DNA of 64,000 nucleotides from Clostridia bacterium (GCA_017428385.1 JAFRQX010000019.1:248001-312000), one strand, 5' to 3'; positions 17,545-26,767 are shown, numbered from the stretch's first letter. Numbers and translations are program-made. Notes: generated by a model from the sequence alone, not told the origin.

Positions 17545-18591
17545 ATGAAAAAACTCACCGCCCTGCTTTTGGCAGTTGTTATGCTTCTCGGCTGCGCAAG
17601 CGCCCTGGCTGACAACATCAAAATGGATGTCCTGACTTTCCAGTTTGTTCCCTCCAAGGATGCTGACGTGATCATCACCGGCACCAAGAATCTCCCCGAG
17701 CTGATCAAGGCTGAAATGGCCAACCTGGGCTACGACATCGGCGAAGTCCAGATTTCCGTCGGCACCAGCTATGAAGCGACCGGCGAAGCCATGACTGCCG
17801 GCACCATCGACGTAGGCTGGCTGCCCGGCGGCACCTACGCCATCTACAGCCAGAGCAAGGAAGTGGACGTTATCCTTACGGCCACCCGCGCTGGTCTGAG
17901 CAATGACAGTGAAAATCCTGCCGACTGGAACGGCATTGAAAACAAGACCCTGCCGACCGATGACCAGGTTACCTTCTACCGCAGCCTGATCTACGCCGCT
18001 CCCACCGAAAAGGGCAAGGCCCTGGCCGCCAAGGTCAACGCCGGTGAAGCCCTGACCTGGGATGAGCTGAATGACTGCACCTGGGCCGTCGGCAACACCT
18101 CTTCCTCCGCCGGATACATCTACCCCACCATGTGGCTGATGGATCACTATGACGGCAAAAAGATTTCCGACCTGAGCAGCGTTGTGAATCTGGGATACGC
18201 TGACGCCTTCGCGCAGGCCGCTTCCGAACAGGTTGACATCATCTGCTGCTATGCCGATGGCCGCCGCGACTATGAAAAGCCCTGGAATCTGCCCACCGAT
18301 GAGCAGGATGAAACCGGCAAGCAGGGCATGGGACGCGAAGGCGCCATCTGGGATGAACTGAACGTTATCGGTGTGACCTCCGGTATCTATAACGACACCG
18401 TCGCCGTCACCACCGCCAAGCCCGAGATCTACAACCCCGAATTCATCAATGCGCTGCAGACCGCTCTGATCAACATCATCAACACTGAAGAAGGCCAGGC
18501 CATCTTCTCCGTCTACAGCCACACCGGTTATGCCATTGCCCAGGACAGCGATTATGATGCTGCCCGCCAGGCGCTGACCGCCGTGAAGTAA
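17545..18591 (+). CDS. phnD: PhnD-type solute-binding protein
   Basis: A 348-residue PhnD/SsuA-type binding protein. The signal peptide carries LLGCASA, so this is the only one of the four binding proteins here with a possible lipobox cysteine. The mature part has the family segments LTFQFVPSKDAD, VGTSYEATGEAMTAGTIDVGWLPGGTY and NTSSSAGYIYPTMWL. The last of these is the phosphonate/phosphate-binding loop region with Ser and Thr. It probably binds a phosphonate, phosphite, phosphate or phosphorylated compound. It leads an operon with an ATPase, two permeases and two nucleotidases. Strong AAGGAGG ribosome site. Confidence 0.85.
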   Translation: MKKLTALLLAVVMLLGCASALADNIKMDVLTFQFVPSKDADVIITGTKNLPELIKAEMANLGYDIGEVQISVGTSYEATGEAMTAGTIDVGWLPGGTYAIYSQSKEVDVILTATRAGLSNDSENPADWNGIENKTLPTDDQVTFYRSLIYAAPTEKGKALAAKVNAGEALTWDELNDCTWAVGNTSSSAGYIYPTMWLMDHYDGKKISDLSSVVNLGYADAFAQAASEQVDIICCYADGRRDYEKPWNLPTDEQDETGKQGMGREGAIWDELNVIGVTSGIYNDTVAVTTAKPEIYNPEFINALQTALINIINTEEGQAIFSVYSHTGYAIAQDSDYDAARQALTAVK

Positions 18592-18617
18592 TCCCTGCCT
18601 TATCAGGGCATAGAGCG

Positions 18618-18646
18618 CCCGGCAGCCTTGTGTTGCCGGGCCGCTT
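18618..18646 (+). terminator. Intercistronic hairpin after the PhnD-like gene
   Basis: CCCGGCA (18618-18624) pairs with TGCCGGG (18634-18640), followed by CCGCTTTATAT. The U tract is weak, so an attenuator or message-stabilising hairpin is more likely than a full stop. Confidence 0.45.
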
Positions 18647-18689
18647 TATATAACATCTGGAAGCTGCCTGACAGGAGGAGAAAACCGGC

Positions 18690-19448
18690 ATGATTGAATT
18701 TAAACACGTGGACAAAGTATACCCCAACGGGGTAAAAGGACTGCAGGACATCAACCTGACGATTGACCAGGGGGAATTCGTGGCCATCATCGGTCTGTCC
18801 GGCGCCGGAAAATCAACCTTGATCCGGACAATCAACCGGATGATTGACGTGACGGGCGGTCAGCTGATCGTTGACGGAACCGACGTGATGAGCTTAAAAG
18901 GAAAGGCAATGCGCCGGTACCGCCGCAAAATCGGCATGATCTTCCAGAGCTATAATCTGGTAACCCGTGCCACGGCCATCAAGAATGTGCTGACCAGCAT
19001 GGTGCCGGACATGAACTTTTTCCGGGTCCTTCTGGGGCTGTTCTCAAAGGAGCAGAAGATGCACGCACTGGAAGCGCTGGATAAAGTCGGCATTCTTGAC
19101 AAGGCTTATACACGCTGTGACCAGTTGTCCGGCGGACAGCAGCAGCGTGTATCCCTGGCAAGGACGCTGAACCAGAACCCCACTATTATTCTGGCGGATG
19201 AACCTGTCGCCGCGCTGGACCCGATCACCGCGAAGCAGGTCATGAGCGATTTCCAGCGCATTAACAAGGAAATGAACATCACCGTGCTGATCAACATCCA
19301 CCATGTGGATCTTGCGTTGAAATACTGTTCACGTGTCATCGGCATCCGTGCCGGGGAAATTGTCTATGACGGCCCCACCGATCAGGTGACCCAGGAAGTT
19401 CTTGACGACATCTACAACGGAACCGCCATCCCGACGGCGGAGAAGTGA
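18690..19448 (+). CDS. phnC: Phosphonate-type ABC transporter ATP-binding protein
   Basis: A 252-residue ATPase. Walker A is GLSGAGKST near residue 33, the ABC signature is LSGGQQQR near 147 and Walker B is ILADEP near 167 with the following VAALDP. The overall sequence, including NRMIDVTGGQLIVDGTDVM, matches PhnC. It powers the two PhnE-like permeases that follow 7 and 897 bases downstream. AGGAGG ribosome site. Confidence 0.9.
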   Translation: MIEFKHVDKVYPNGVKGLQDINLTIDQGEFVAIIGLSGAGKSTLIRTINRMIDVTGGQLIVDGTDVMSLKGKAMRRYRRKIGMIFQSYNLVTRATAIKNVLTSMVPDMNFFRVLLGLFSKEQKMHALEALDKVGILDKAYTRCDQLSGGQQQRVSLARTLNQNPTIILADEPVAALDPITAKQVMSDFQRINKEMNITVLINIHHVDLALKYCSRVIGIRAGEIVYDGPTDQVTQEVLDDIYNGTAIPTAEK

Positions 19449-19455
19449 GGCTGTC

Positions 19456-20331
19456 ATGAAGAAAAAAACCTCTGACACGGCCTATCGGGAACCGCTGTTC
19501 GACCGGATCTTTAAACCGCGGACGATCACTCTTCCCAATGGTCATACCGTCAAAAAGCCTGTTTCCCGTGTTCCGTTGATCACGGTCATCGTCATTGCTG
19601 TCATCCTGGTTTCCGCCAAAGTGACAGAGTTTGATTTCGGGATCATCCTGAAACGCGGTTATCAGCTTGGCTACATCCTCGGCCGGATCTTCCATCCGGA
19701 CTGGAGCTACTTCGGTGCGGATCCCGCCAATACTTCCAAGCTGTTCAGCGCATTGCTTGATACCATCAAGATGTCGGTCCTGGGTTCAGTCATCGGCGCT
19801 ACGCTGGCGCTGCCGATTGCGGTGCTTTCCTCCACCAACATCAACAAAAACGGAATTGTTGTCTGGTTTTTCCGAATCCTGCTGATGGTCGTCCGCACCC
19901 TGCCGACACTGATTATCGCCAAATTTGCCGCGCTGATTTTCGGTCTTGGTACTTTTGCAGGTACCGTCGCCATCGTGGTCTTTACCTTCGGCGTTGTCGC
20001 CAAAATGATGTATGAATCCATCGAAACCATCGACATGGGCGCTTTTGAAGCTTCCGAAAGCTTCGGAGCCAACAAATTCCAGGCCTTCTGGAATGCCTGT
20101 ATGCCCCAGATCCTTCCGACTTATCTGAGCTACTGCCTTTACAGTCTTGAGATGAATATTCGTGCCGCCGCGATCCTGGGGTATGTCGGTGCCGGCGGTC
20201 TGGGAATTCTGATCAACGAGTTCATCGGATGGCGGGATTATGAGAGTCTCGGGGCTGTGCTTCTTGCCCTGTTTGTGGTTGTGTTTATCATCGAAAATAC
20301 AAGCCAGTACCTGAGAAAGAAACTGAGCTGA
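19456..20331 (+). CDS. phnE: Phosphonate-type ABC transporter permease 1
   Basis: A 291-residue membrane subunit of the PhnE family. After a charged N terminus there are about six TM segments. The C-terminal coupling region reads ESFGANKFQAFWNACMPQILPTY and NIRAAAILGYVGAGGLG, the PhnE-type loop. Start chosen at the ATG 7 bases after the ATPase stop; an upstream in-frame ATG lies inside the ATPase gene. Its ribosome site is weak (GTGAGG), suggesting translational coupling to the ATPase. Confidence 0.88.
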   Translation: MKKKTSDTAYREPLFDRIFKPRTITLPNGHTVKKPVSRVPLITVIVIAVILVSAKVTEFDFGIILKRGYQLGYILGRIFHPDWSYFGADPANTSKLFSALLDTIKMSVLGSVIGATLALPIAVLSSTNINKNGIVVWFFRILLMVVRTLPTLIIAKFAALIFGLGTFAGTVAIVVFTFGVVAKMMYESIETIDMGAFEASESFGANKFQAFWNACMPQILPTYLSYCLYSLEMNIRAAAILGYVGAGGLGILINEFIGWRDYESLGAVLLALFVVVFIIENTSQYLRKKLS

Positions 20332-20345
20332 GGAGGGGGAAAAGT

Positions 20346-21203
20346 ATGGCTAAAGAAAAAAAGACTCTGAGCACCAACCATCTGAGCACCAACCATCCCC
20401 TGACAATCGAGGAAGCTTACGCTTCCCGTCCCCGGCTCTGGTGGATCTACACGCTCATTATTCTGATCGTTGCCGCCCTGCTCGGATGGAGCGGAACCTC
20501 CATCACCTACAAAGGTCTTGCGACCAAGGGCATTACCATTGCCCAGGGCGTTGGCTACGGTCTGATACATCCGGATACAAATCTCCTGTTCAACCTGACC
20601 AATGAAGGCGTCCCGTTCCAGCTGCTTCAGACGGTTGCCATCGCGGTTCTCGGTACACTGATCGGCGGCATTCTGGCCATTCCCTTCAGTTTCCTGGCCT
20701 GTGACAAGATCGTTCCCAAGTGGGTATCAGTCATCTTCCGGGCGGTCATTCTGGGAATCCGTACCATCCCCAGCCTTGTCTGGGCGCTGGTCTGGATCCG
20801 CGTTACCGGTCCCAATGCCTTCTGCGGCGTAGTGACCCAGAGCGTCTGTTCAATCGGCATGATCTGCAAGATGTATATCAACGCGATTGAGGATATCGAC
20901 AAGAACATTCTGGAGAGCCTCGACGCGGCAGGCTGCAACGGTTTCCAGAAGATCCGCTACGGTGTGCTGCCGCAGATCATCCCGAATTTCATTTCAACGG
21001 TAATCTATCGTTTCGATATCAATGTCAAGGACGCCACCACCCTGGGTATTGTCGGCGCCGGCGGTATCGGCGCCGCGCTGATCCAGTGCATGAACTCCAG
21101 CCGCTGGAGCATGGTGGGTGCCTATCTGTGCGGCATGATCGTGCTGATGATCTTCATTGAGATCTTCTCTACCAAAATCCGCACGCGTCTTGCAAGAGGT
21201 TGA
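20346..21203 (+). CDS. phnE: Phosphonate-type ABC transporter permease 2
   Basis: A 285-residue second PhnE-like subunit, so the channel is probably a heterodimer with the previous gene product. TM segments alternate through the length and the conserved loop reads ESLDAAGCNGFQKIRYGVLPQIIPNF, then DATTLGIVGAGGIG. A 15-base perfect tandem duplication at 20367-20396 gives LSTNHLSTNH in the cytoplasmic N terminus. GAGGAGG ribosome site upstream. Confidence 0.88.
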   Translation: MAKEKKTLSTNHLSTNHPLTIEEAYASRPRLWWIYTLIILIVAALLGWSGTSITYKGLATKGITIAQGVGYGLIHPDTNLLFNLTNEGVPFQLLQTVAIAVLGTLIGGILAIPFSFLACDKIVPKWVSVIFRAVILGIRTIPSLVWALVWIRVTGPNAFCGVVTQSVCSIGMICKMYINAIEDIDKNILESLDAAGCNGFQKIRYGVLPQIIPNFISTVIYRFDINVKDATTLGIVGAGGIGAALIQCMNSSRWSMVGAYLCGMIVLMIFIEIFSTKIRTRLARG

Positions 21204-21204
21204 T

Positions 21205-22692
21205 ATGTTGCCGATCCTTACTGTATATTTCACGTCTGATATCCACGGATATCTGTACCCCACAAATTTTCAGAACAGGGAGCCCCAGCCTATGGGGCTT
21301 CTTTCCATGCGCTTTCCCAAGGATGAGAACACCCTTGTCATCGACGGCGGCGATATGCTTCAGGGTTCTCCCCTGACTTATTTCGGCCGTTCCGAGGGTG
21401 TTGACATACCGATCGCCCGGGCCATGAATGCCCGCGGGTATGATTACGTCACCCTTGGCAACCACGACTTCAATTACGGTCGTGAAAACCTGCTCCGCTA
21501 TCTCCGGGAGCTGGACGCGCAGTGCCTGTGCGCCAATGTGGACGATCTCCGTGGGGAGCTTCCGGTGCTTCCCTGTGCTGTCCGCACCCTCGGCAACGGC
21601 CTTCGTGTCGGCCTTGTCGGTCTGGTGACCGACTGGATCAACCGCTGGGAGAAACCGGAAAACCTGAAGGACTTTTCCATTGTTTCCCCGCTTGAGCGTG
21701 CAAAAGCCGCGGTTGCCTCCCTGGACTGTGACGTGCTGATCGGCATTTATCACGGAGGAATAGAGCGGGATCCGGAAACCGGAAAGCTGCTCTCTTCCAC
21801 GGATGAGAACATTGCCTGCCGTCTGTGTGAAGAACTCCCCTTCGACCTGCTGCTGACCGGTCATCAGCATATCCCGCTGGCCGGTGCCCGATGGAAGAAT
21901 ACGCATCTTGTCCAGACGCCCTGCAACGCTGCATCCTATATCCGGGTGGAAATGGATACGGACCGGCACTTTACCTCGGAACTGTGTCCGGTGCCGGATC
22001 ATGCGGAATACACGCCGGAAGAGGCTGCGCTTTTCGACCGGCTGAATGAATGGCTGGATCATCCCATCGGGCACCTTTCCCGTTCCCTGTGGCCGGAGGG
22101 TAAGCTGAAAATGGCCATGGAAGGCTCCCCGATTGCGGATTTCTTCAATCAGGTCCAGCTCTGGGCATCCGGTGCCCGCCTCAGCTGCACCTGTCTTGCC
22201 AATTCCGTCCGCGGCTTCGATAAGAACGTGACCGTCCGGGATGTGGTGGCCACCTATGTCTATCCCAACACCCTCAAGGTCCTGGAGGTCACCGGTTCCA
22301 TCCTCCGCCAGGGGCTGGAGCAGTGTGCCCGGTATTTTGACCGGGATGCGCAGGGGCATCTTGCCATCAGTGAAGCCTTTCTCCGGCCGAAGAAAGCACA
22401 TTTCAATTACGATTATTTTGCCGGGATCGAATACACCTTTGACCTCACCCGTCCCGCCGGCCAGCGGGTGGTTTCCCTTACCTGTGAAGGCCGGCCTGTA
22501 CAGGATTCAGACGCCTTCACCCTTTGTATGTGCGATTACCGTGCCACCGGAGCAGGAGACTTCGACTTTTATCTCTCCTGCCCAGTCGTCCGGGATATCC
22601 AGACGGACATTACTGAACTGATCCTGCGGTATCTGGAGGAGCATGACCCTGTTGAGATCCCTTCCGGCCATCCGCTGACCGTTCTGACCTGA
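21205..22692 (+). CDS. UshA-like 5'-nucleotidase/2',3'-cyclic phosphodiesterase family protein
   Basis: About 495 residues. The N-terminal metallophosphatase domain has SDIHGYLYP at residues 10-18, GGDML near 50, GNHDFNYG near 85 and LTGHQHIP near 217; these are the two-metal ligands. The C-terminal 5'-nucleotidase domain starts near 300 and contains NSVRGF and DYRATGAGDF, which contact the base and ribose. No signal peptide is seen, so unlike most UshA homologues it appears to act inside the cell. Start chosen at 21205, one base after the permease stop, with AAGAGG upstream; this tight spacing places it in the transporter operon. It should release phosphate from nucleotides or related esters. 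Confidence 0.82.
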   Translation: MLPILTVYFTSDIHGYLYPTNFQNREPQPMGLLSMRFPKDENTLVIDGGDMLQGSPLTYFGRSEGVDIPIARAMNARGYDYVTLGNHDFNYGRENLLRYLRELDAQCLCANVDDLRGELPVLPCAVRTLGNGLRVGLVGLVTDWINRWEKPENLKDFSIVSPLERAKAAVASLDCDVLIGIYHGGIERDPETGKLLSSTDENIACRLCEELPFDLLLTGHQHIPLAGARWKNTHLVQTPCNAASYIRVEMDTDRHFTSELCPVPDHAEYTPEEAALFDRLNEWLDHPIGHLSRSLWPEGKLKMAMEGSPIADFFNQVQLWASGARLSCTCLANSVRGFDKNVTVRDVVATYVYPNTLKVLEVTGSILRQGLEQCARYFDRDAQGHLAISEAFLRPKKAHFNYDYFAGIEYTFDLTRPAGQRVVSLTCEGRPVQDSDAFTLCMCDYRATGAGDFDFYLSCPVVRDIQTDITELILRYLEEHDPVEIPSGHPLTVLT

Positions 22693-22713
22693 CGATTACA
22701 GACAGGATTGTTT

Positions 22714-23421
22714 ATGAAAAGAATTCTCATTACCAATGATGACGGCATCCGTTCCTCCGGGATTATCCGCCTGGTTGAAGCGGCCCATGCTCTCGGAGAA
22801 GTGACGGTTATTGCTCCTGACCGGGAACACAGTGCCAAGGCCCACAGCATTTCCATCCTGGAGCCGGTCGATTTTATGCCCTATGTGTTTCCGGTGCCGG
22901 GCGTAACCGCCTGGGTCTGCAGCGGCACGCCTTCAGACTGTGTGCGCGTCGGCCTGGCATATCTCCTTCCGCAGAAACCGGATCTGGTTCTTTCCGGTAT
23001 CAATTGCGGTTTTAACATCGCCTCTGATATTCAGTATTCCGCTACTGTGGGCGCCGCGCTGGAAGCCGCCCATCAGGGAATCCCTGCTGCTGCTTTCTCG
23101 GAACCCTATAATCCGGATCACTCGGTCACAGACCGTTTTCTTCCCGATGTTCTGGAGCTTCTGGAGGAGTTGCTGCCCGGGCGGGACGAAATCCTCAATA
23201 TCAATTTCCCGCTCGCTTCCTGCAACGGCATTCTCACCGGCCGCACCGTGTCCTCCGGTTCTATGTTCCGTGGAAGCTATCAGCTCACGGAGCGGCTTCC
23301 GGGCGGCGGTCTCCGCCTGTCCGCGGAGTGGGTGCCGGATGACGCCTGTGACGACGGCTCTGATTTCCAGGCCGTTCTGGATCATTACATTTCCATCGGC
23401 GTCGTCCGGAATATCGGTTAA
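22714..23421 (+). CDS. surE: 5'/3'-nucleotidase SurE
   Basis: A 235-residue protein starting KRILITNDDGI, the SurE hallmark whose two Asp bind the metal. It continues with APDREHSA and the GTPSDCVRVGL and LSGINCGFNIASD segments, all typical of SurE. It dephosphorylates nucleoside 5'- or 3'-monophosphates. ATG at 22714 is chosen; a TTG two codons earlier is in frame. It ends the operon of the PhnDCEE-like transporter, giving two nucleotidases with one transporter. Confidence 0.92.
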   Translation: MKRILITNDDGIRSSGIIRLVEAAHALGEVTVIAPDREHSAKAHSISILEPVDFMPYVFPVPGVTAWVCSGTPSDCVRVGLAYLLPQKPDLVLSGINCGFNIASDIQYSATVGAALEAAHQGIPAAAFSEPYNPDHSVTDRFLPDVLELLEELLPGRDEILNINFPLASCNGILTGRTVSSGSMFRGSYQLTERLPGGGLRLSAEWVPDDACDDGSDFQAVLDHYISIGVVRNIG

Positions 23422-23438
23422 TCAGCAGAATATAACAA

Positions 23439-23468
23439 AGAGCCGGCCAGAAGGCCGGCTCTGTTTTT
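23439..23468. terminator. Terminator between convergent operons
   Basis: A 10-bp stem AGAGCCGGCC (23439-23448) with GGCCGGCTCT (23453-23462), then GTTTTTG. It ends the surE operon and may also serve the minus-strand ATPase gene, which stops 26 bases further on. Confidence 0.8.
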
Positions 23469-23494
23469 GTCTGTGTCTGCAGGCAGTTTCCAGA

Positions 23495-24580
23495 TCAGGT
23501 TGCCAGCAGGTGCGCGCATTCGCTGCGGAAAGAGATGTACGCCTCGTCTCCCACCTGATAGGTTTTCCGGCCGATCGGGCAGTTGTCAGCGATTTTCACC
23601 AGCGTATCGCCGACCCGCACATGGTAATTCTGGTAGGAACCCATGAAGCAGCTCAGCTCCACCTTGCAGGGCAGCTGTCCCTGGTCGGCAATCTCAATCG
23701 CTTCCGGGCGAAGGACAATCTCGGCGCTGCCGATCTTATCCCTTTCAGACAGGACTTTGACCGGATGTCCGTAGACGTCGGCAATTACATCGTTTCCTTC
23801 CCTGCCGGTCACTGTACACGGCAGGAAATTGCACTCGCCGATAAAGTCGGCGACAAACTCGCTGTTCGGATGATAATAGATCTCCGTCGGGGAACCCATC
23901 TGGGCAATGACGCCGCCCTTCATCAGGATGATGTTGTCGGAGATGGCCATTGCTTCGCTCTGGTCATGGGTCACGTAAATGGCGGTGATGCCCAGTGCCT
24001 GCTGGATGCGGCGGATTTCCGTACGCATCTGTACCCTCAGCTTCGCGTCCAGGTTGCTCAGCGGTTCGTCGAAAAGCAGCACGCCGGGTTCCACAACCAG
24101 CGCCCGTGCCAGTGCCACGCGCTGCTGCTGTCCGCCGGAAAGCTGGTTGGTCATCCGCTGTTCCATATCGGAAAGCTCCACCAGCTTCAGGATGTTCGTG
24201 ACTCTTTCCTGGATTTCATCCTTCGGCACTTTCCGCAGGCGCAGTCCGTAGGCCACATTGTCAAACACATTGTAGTGCGGGAAAAGCGCATAGCTCTGGA
24301 AAACCATGGCTGTGTCGCGCTTGTTGGGCGTCAGCTCGTTGATCGGCTCCCCGCCCAGGTAAATCTCTCCCTCGTCCGGGCTTTCAAAGCCCGCGATCAT
24401 GCGCAGGGTCGTCGTTTTACCGCAGCCGGAGGGACCCAGCAGCGTCACGAAGCTTCCGGGTTCAATGTCCAGTGCCACGTCGTGCACGGCATAGAAATCC
24501 TTTCCCGTCTTGGGATCCTTGTAGATCTTTGAAATATGATCCAGGCGAACTCCCTTGGGCTCTTTCTTGTTCGCTGCCAT
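23495..24580 (-). CDS. ABC transporter ATP-binding protein, PotA/FbpC family
   Basis: A 361-residue ATPase with Walker A GPSGCGKTT near residue 50, signature LSGGQQQRVALARAL near 145, Walker B LLFDEP and the switch His in YVTHDQ. The C-terminal 100 residues form a TOBE-type regulatory domain. The family covers Fe3+, polyamine, aminoethylphosphonate and sugar-phosphate importers. It starts one base after the stop of the fused permease, so the three genes 26768, 24582 and 23495 form one operon. Confidence 0.9.
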   Translation of the reverse strand: MAANKKEPKGVRLDHISKIYKDPKTGKDFYAVHDVALDIEPGSFVTLLGPSGCGKTTTLRMIAGFESPDEGEIYLGGEPINELTPNKRDTAMVFQSYALFPHYNVFDNVAYGLRLRKVPKDEIQERVTNILKLVELSDMEQRMTNQLSGGQQQRVALARALVVEPGVLLFDEPLSNLDAKLRVQMRTEIRRIQQALGITAIYVTHDQSEAMAISDNIILMKGGVIAQMGSPTEIYYHPNSEFVADFIGECNFLPCTVTGREGNDVIADVYGHPVKVLSERDKIGSAEIVLRPEAIEIADQGQLPCKVELSCFMGSYQNYHVRVGDTLVKIADNCPIGRKTYQVGDEAYISFRSECAHLLAT

Positions 24581-24581
24581 A

Positions 24582-26681
24582 TCACTTCACCTCTCCCTTG
24601 ATCTTTTTGCTCGTACCAAAGTATTTCAGCACCGTATTCATGATCAGGATTGCCGCGTAGGTAATCAGGATCAGGATGGTGGCGTAGGCGCATGCAACGC
24701 CGTATTCGCCCTTCTCGGCATATTCGTTGATCCGACAGGTAATCAGCAGGAATCTCGGTGTCACCAGCAGGATCACCGCGCTGATGGCGGTAATGGACCG
24801 CACGAAGGTGGTCACCAGGCCGGAGAAGAAGGAATCCTTGATCAGCGGCAGCGTCACGGTCATGAATACCTTTCCGCTGCCCGCGCCCATATCGTAGGCC
24901 GATTCCTCAATGGATTTGTCAATCTGCCGCAGGGCTGAAATACCGCTGCGGGTTCCCACAGGCAGGGACCGTACCACAAAGACAATGATCAGGATCAGGC
25001 CTGATCCGTAGATTCCCTGCAGGAAACCGGTTCTGAAAACGCCTCCGGCAAATCCGCGGATAAATCCAACGCCCAGCACGGTTCCGGGAACGGCCATGGC
25101 CAGCATGGACACAAATTCGATGAAGCCTTTTGCCTTGAATTTCCGCTTGACCACCAGATAGGAAATGATCATGGAAAGCAGTGCCGTCACAGGAGCGGCA
25201 ATAATAGAGAGCACGAAGGAATCCTTGAATGCCTGCCATCCGCGCTCGCGGAACATCTGCTCAAACCACTTGAAGGAAAGGGAATAATCCCTGCCCCACA
25301 GCTTGAACAGTGCGCCGAAGGGAACCGCGATATACATCAGGATAACGAACACTGAAACCGCTGTGCACAGGACCGTCAGCGGATAACGGACGCTCTTGTC
25401 CTCAATCAGCATCCGTCCCCTTGAGGCCTTGCCCGTCAGCGTGGCGGCCGTCTTCTTCTCCAGCACATACTTCTGGATCAGGAACAGCACCAGCGTCAGG
25501 CCAAGCAGTACCACAGCCATGGCGGAAGCACCGTTGATATCGTATGTACCGCCGGTAATCCGCAGGTAGATCGTCGTCGCCAGCGTGTCATAGCTGCCGC
25601 CGATGATCATCGGGTTTGCGAAGTCCGCCACGGATTCAATGAAGGTCACCAGGAACGCGTTTCCGAGTCCTGGTAGAAGCAGCGGCAGCGTCACGGTCGT
25701 GAACACTTTCCACCGGCTGGCGCCCATATCCCGGGCTGCTTCTTCCATGGAGGGATCGATGTTCTTCAGCAGGCCCTTCAGCATCAGGTAAACCACCGGG
25801 AAGAAAGTGAGGGTCTGAACGATCGTGATGCCCCAGAGTCCGTAGATGTCCGAGTCATAGATTCCAAGGACCATCCGGGTGATCAGTCCGCTGCGGCCGA
25901 AGAGCAGCATCATGGAAAGGGACAGCACAAACGGCGGGGATACCACCGGCAGCAGGGAAACAACGTCAAACAGCTTTTTCGTCATCCTGCTGCGGATATG
26001 GACGTAAACGTCCACATAGGCAAACAGGAGGCCGATCAGCAGGGATCCCAGTCCTGTCAGGCAGCCCAGCAGCAGCGTGTTTCTCAGTGCGTTGTTGAAT
26101 GTGTAGTCGCTGAAGATCCGCGGGAACGCGTCCAGCGTCCAGTTGTCTTCATGCAGCTGGATGCACAGGTCGCTCAGCTCGATCCCGTCCATCTTCTTGA
26201 TAACTCTGCCGTTGGCCCTGTATGTCTGCGGAACTTCCTGTACCTGGGTCAGCTGGTCCAGGGCAATATAGACTGCCTTGTCTTTGCTGTTCACCGTTTT
26301 GAGATAGAGCGTATTGCCCTTCTCAACGTCGTTCATCGTTGCCCGGCCGGCGAACAGGCCCGTGGAATTGTACAGGGGTACAATTTTCTCCTCTATGCCT
26401 TCCGTCGGCGATGTCAGCTTTACGCAGACCGGAGAACGGCTGTCGCTGATCTCTTCACCTTTTTCAGAAACATAGACGATTTTTTCTCCACTGACCAGCG
26501 GTTCAATGGAATACAGATGTGTATCGCGTACCAGTACGCTGTCCATCAGCAGCATGGCAAGCGGATAAAGAATAAAAAGAGCCAGAAAGATAATAAGCGC
26601 AATGATTGTAATCACCAGAACCGGATCGCCGAAGAATTTCTTCCGGTCCAGGCTCGCGCTCTGACTTCGGGCCACAGGCAT
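24582..26681 (-). CDS. FbpB/AfuB-type fused ABC transporter permease
   Basis: A 699-residue membrane protein carrying two permease domains in tandem. The first has its coupling loop near residue 310 (MEEAARDMGASRWKVF). The second has SIEESAYDMGAGSGKVF near 600. This is the FbpB layout of iron and hexose-phosphate importers. It is longer than the usual 500-560, because of a soluble loop of about 150 residues (about 50-200) between the first and second TM segments. That loop is rich in beta-type segments such as KIVYVSEKGEEI. GGAAGGGG ribosome site at the start. Confidence 0.87.
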   Translation of the reverse strand: MPVARSQSASLDRKKFFGDPVLVITIIALIIFLALFILYPLAMLLMDSVLVRDTHLYSIEPLVSGEKIVYVSEKGEEISDSRSPVCVKLTSPTEGIEEKIVPLYNSTGLFAGRATMNDVEKGNTLYLKTVNSKDKAVYIALDQLTQVQEVPQTYRANGRVIKKMDGIELSDLCIQLHEDNWTLDAFPRIFSDYTFNNALRNTLLLGCLTGLGSLLIGLLFAYVDVYVHIRSRMTKKLFDVVSLLPVVSPPFVLSLSMMLLFGRSGLITRMVLGIYDSDIYGLWGITIVQTLTFFPVVYLMLKGLLKNIDPSMEEAARDMGASRWKVFTTVTLPLLLPGLGNAFLVTFIESVADFANPMIIGGSYDTLATTIYLRITGGTYDINGASAMAVVLLGLTLVLFLIQKYVLEKKTAATLTGKASRGRMLIEDKSVRYPLTVLCTAVSVFVILMYIAVPFGALFKLWGRDYSLSFKWFEQMFRERGWQAFKDSFVLSIIAAPVTALLSMIISYLVVKRKFKAKGFIEFVSMLAMAVPGTVLGVGFIRGFAGGVFRTGFLQGIYGSGLILIIVFVVRSLPVGTRSGISALRQIDKSIEESAYDMGAGSGKVFMTVTLPLIKDSFFSGLVTTFVRSITAISAVILLVTPRFLLITCRINEYAEKGEYGVACAYATILILITYAAILIMNTVLKYFGTSKKIKGEVK

Positions 26682-26719
26682 TCATCCCCTTCCTGATTGG
26701 ATTGTTTTCCTTCTGAAAA

Positions 26720-26745
26720 GGGGACGGGGCAAATGCCTCGTCCCC
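26720..26745 (-). terminator. Intercistronic hairpin after the third binding-protein gene
   Basis: GGGGACGGGGC (26720-26730) pairs with GCCTCGTCCCC (26735-26745) with one mismatch or wobble. On the minus strand it is followed by TTTTC. It lies between the binding protein and the permease, so it is likely an attenuator. Confidence 0.7.
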
Positions 26746-26767
26746 CCGTGATGTTTCCGGAATGGGA

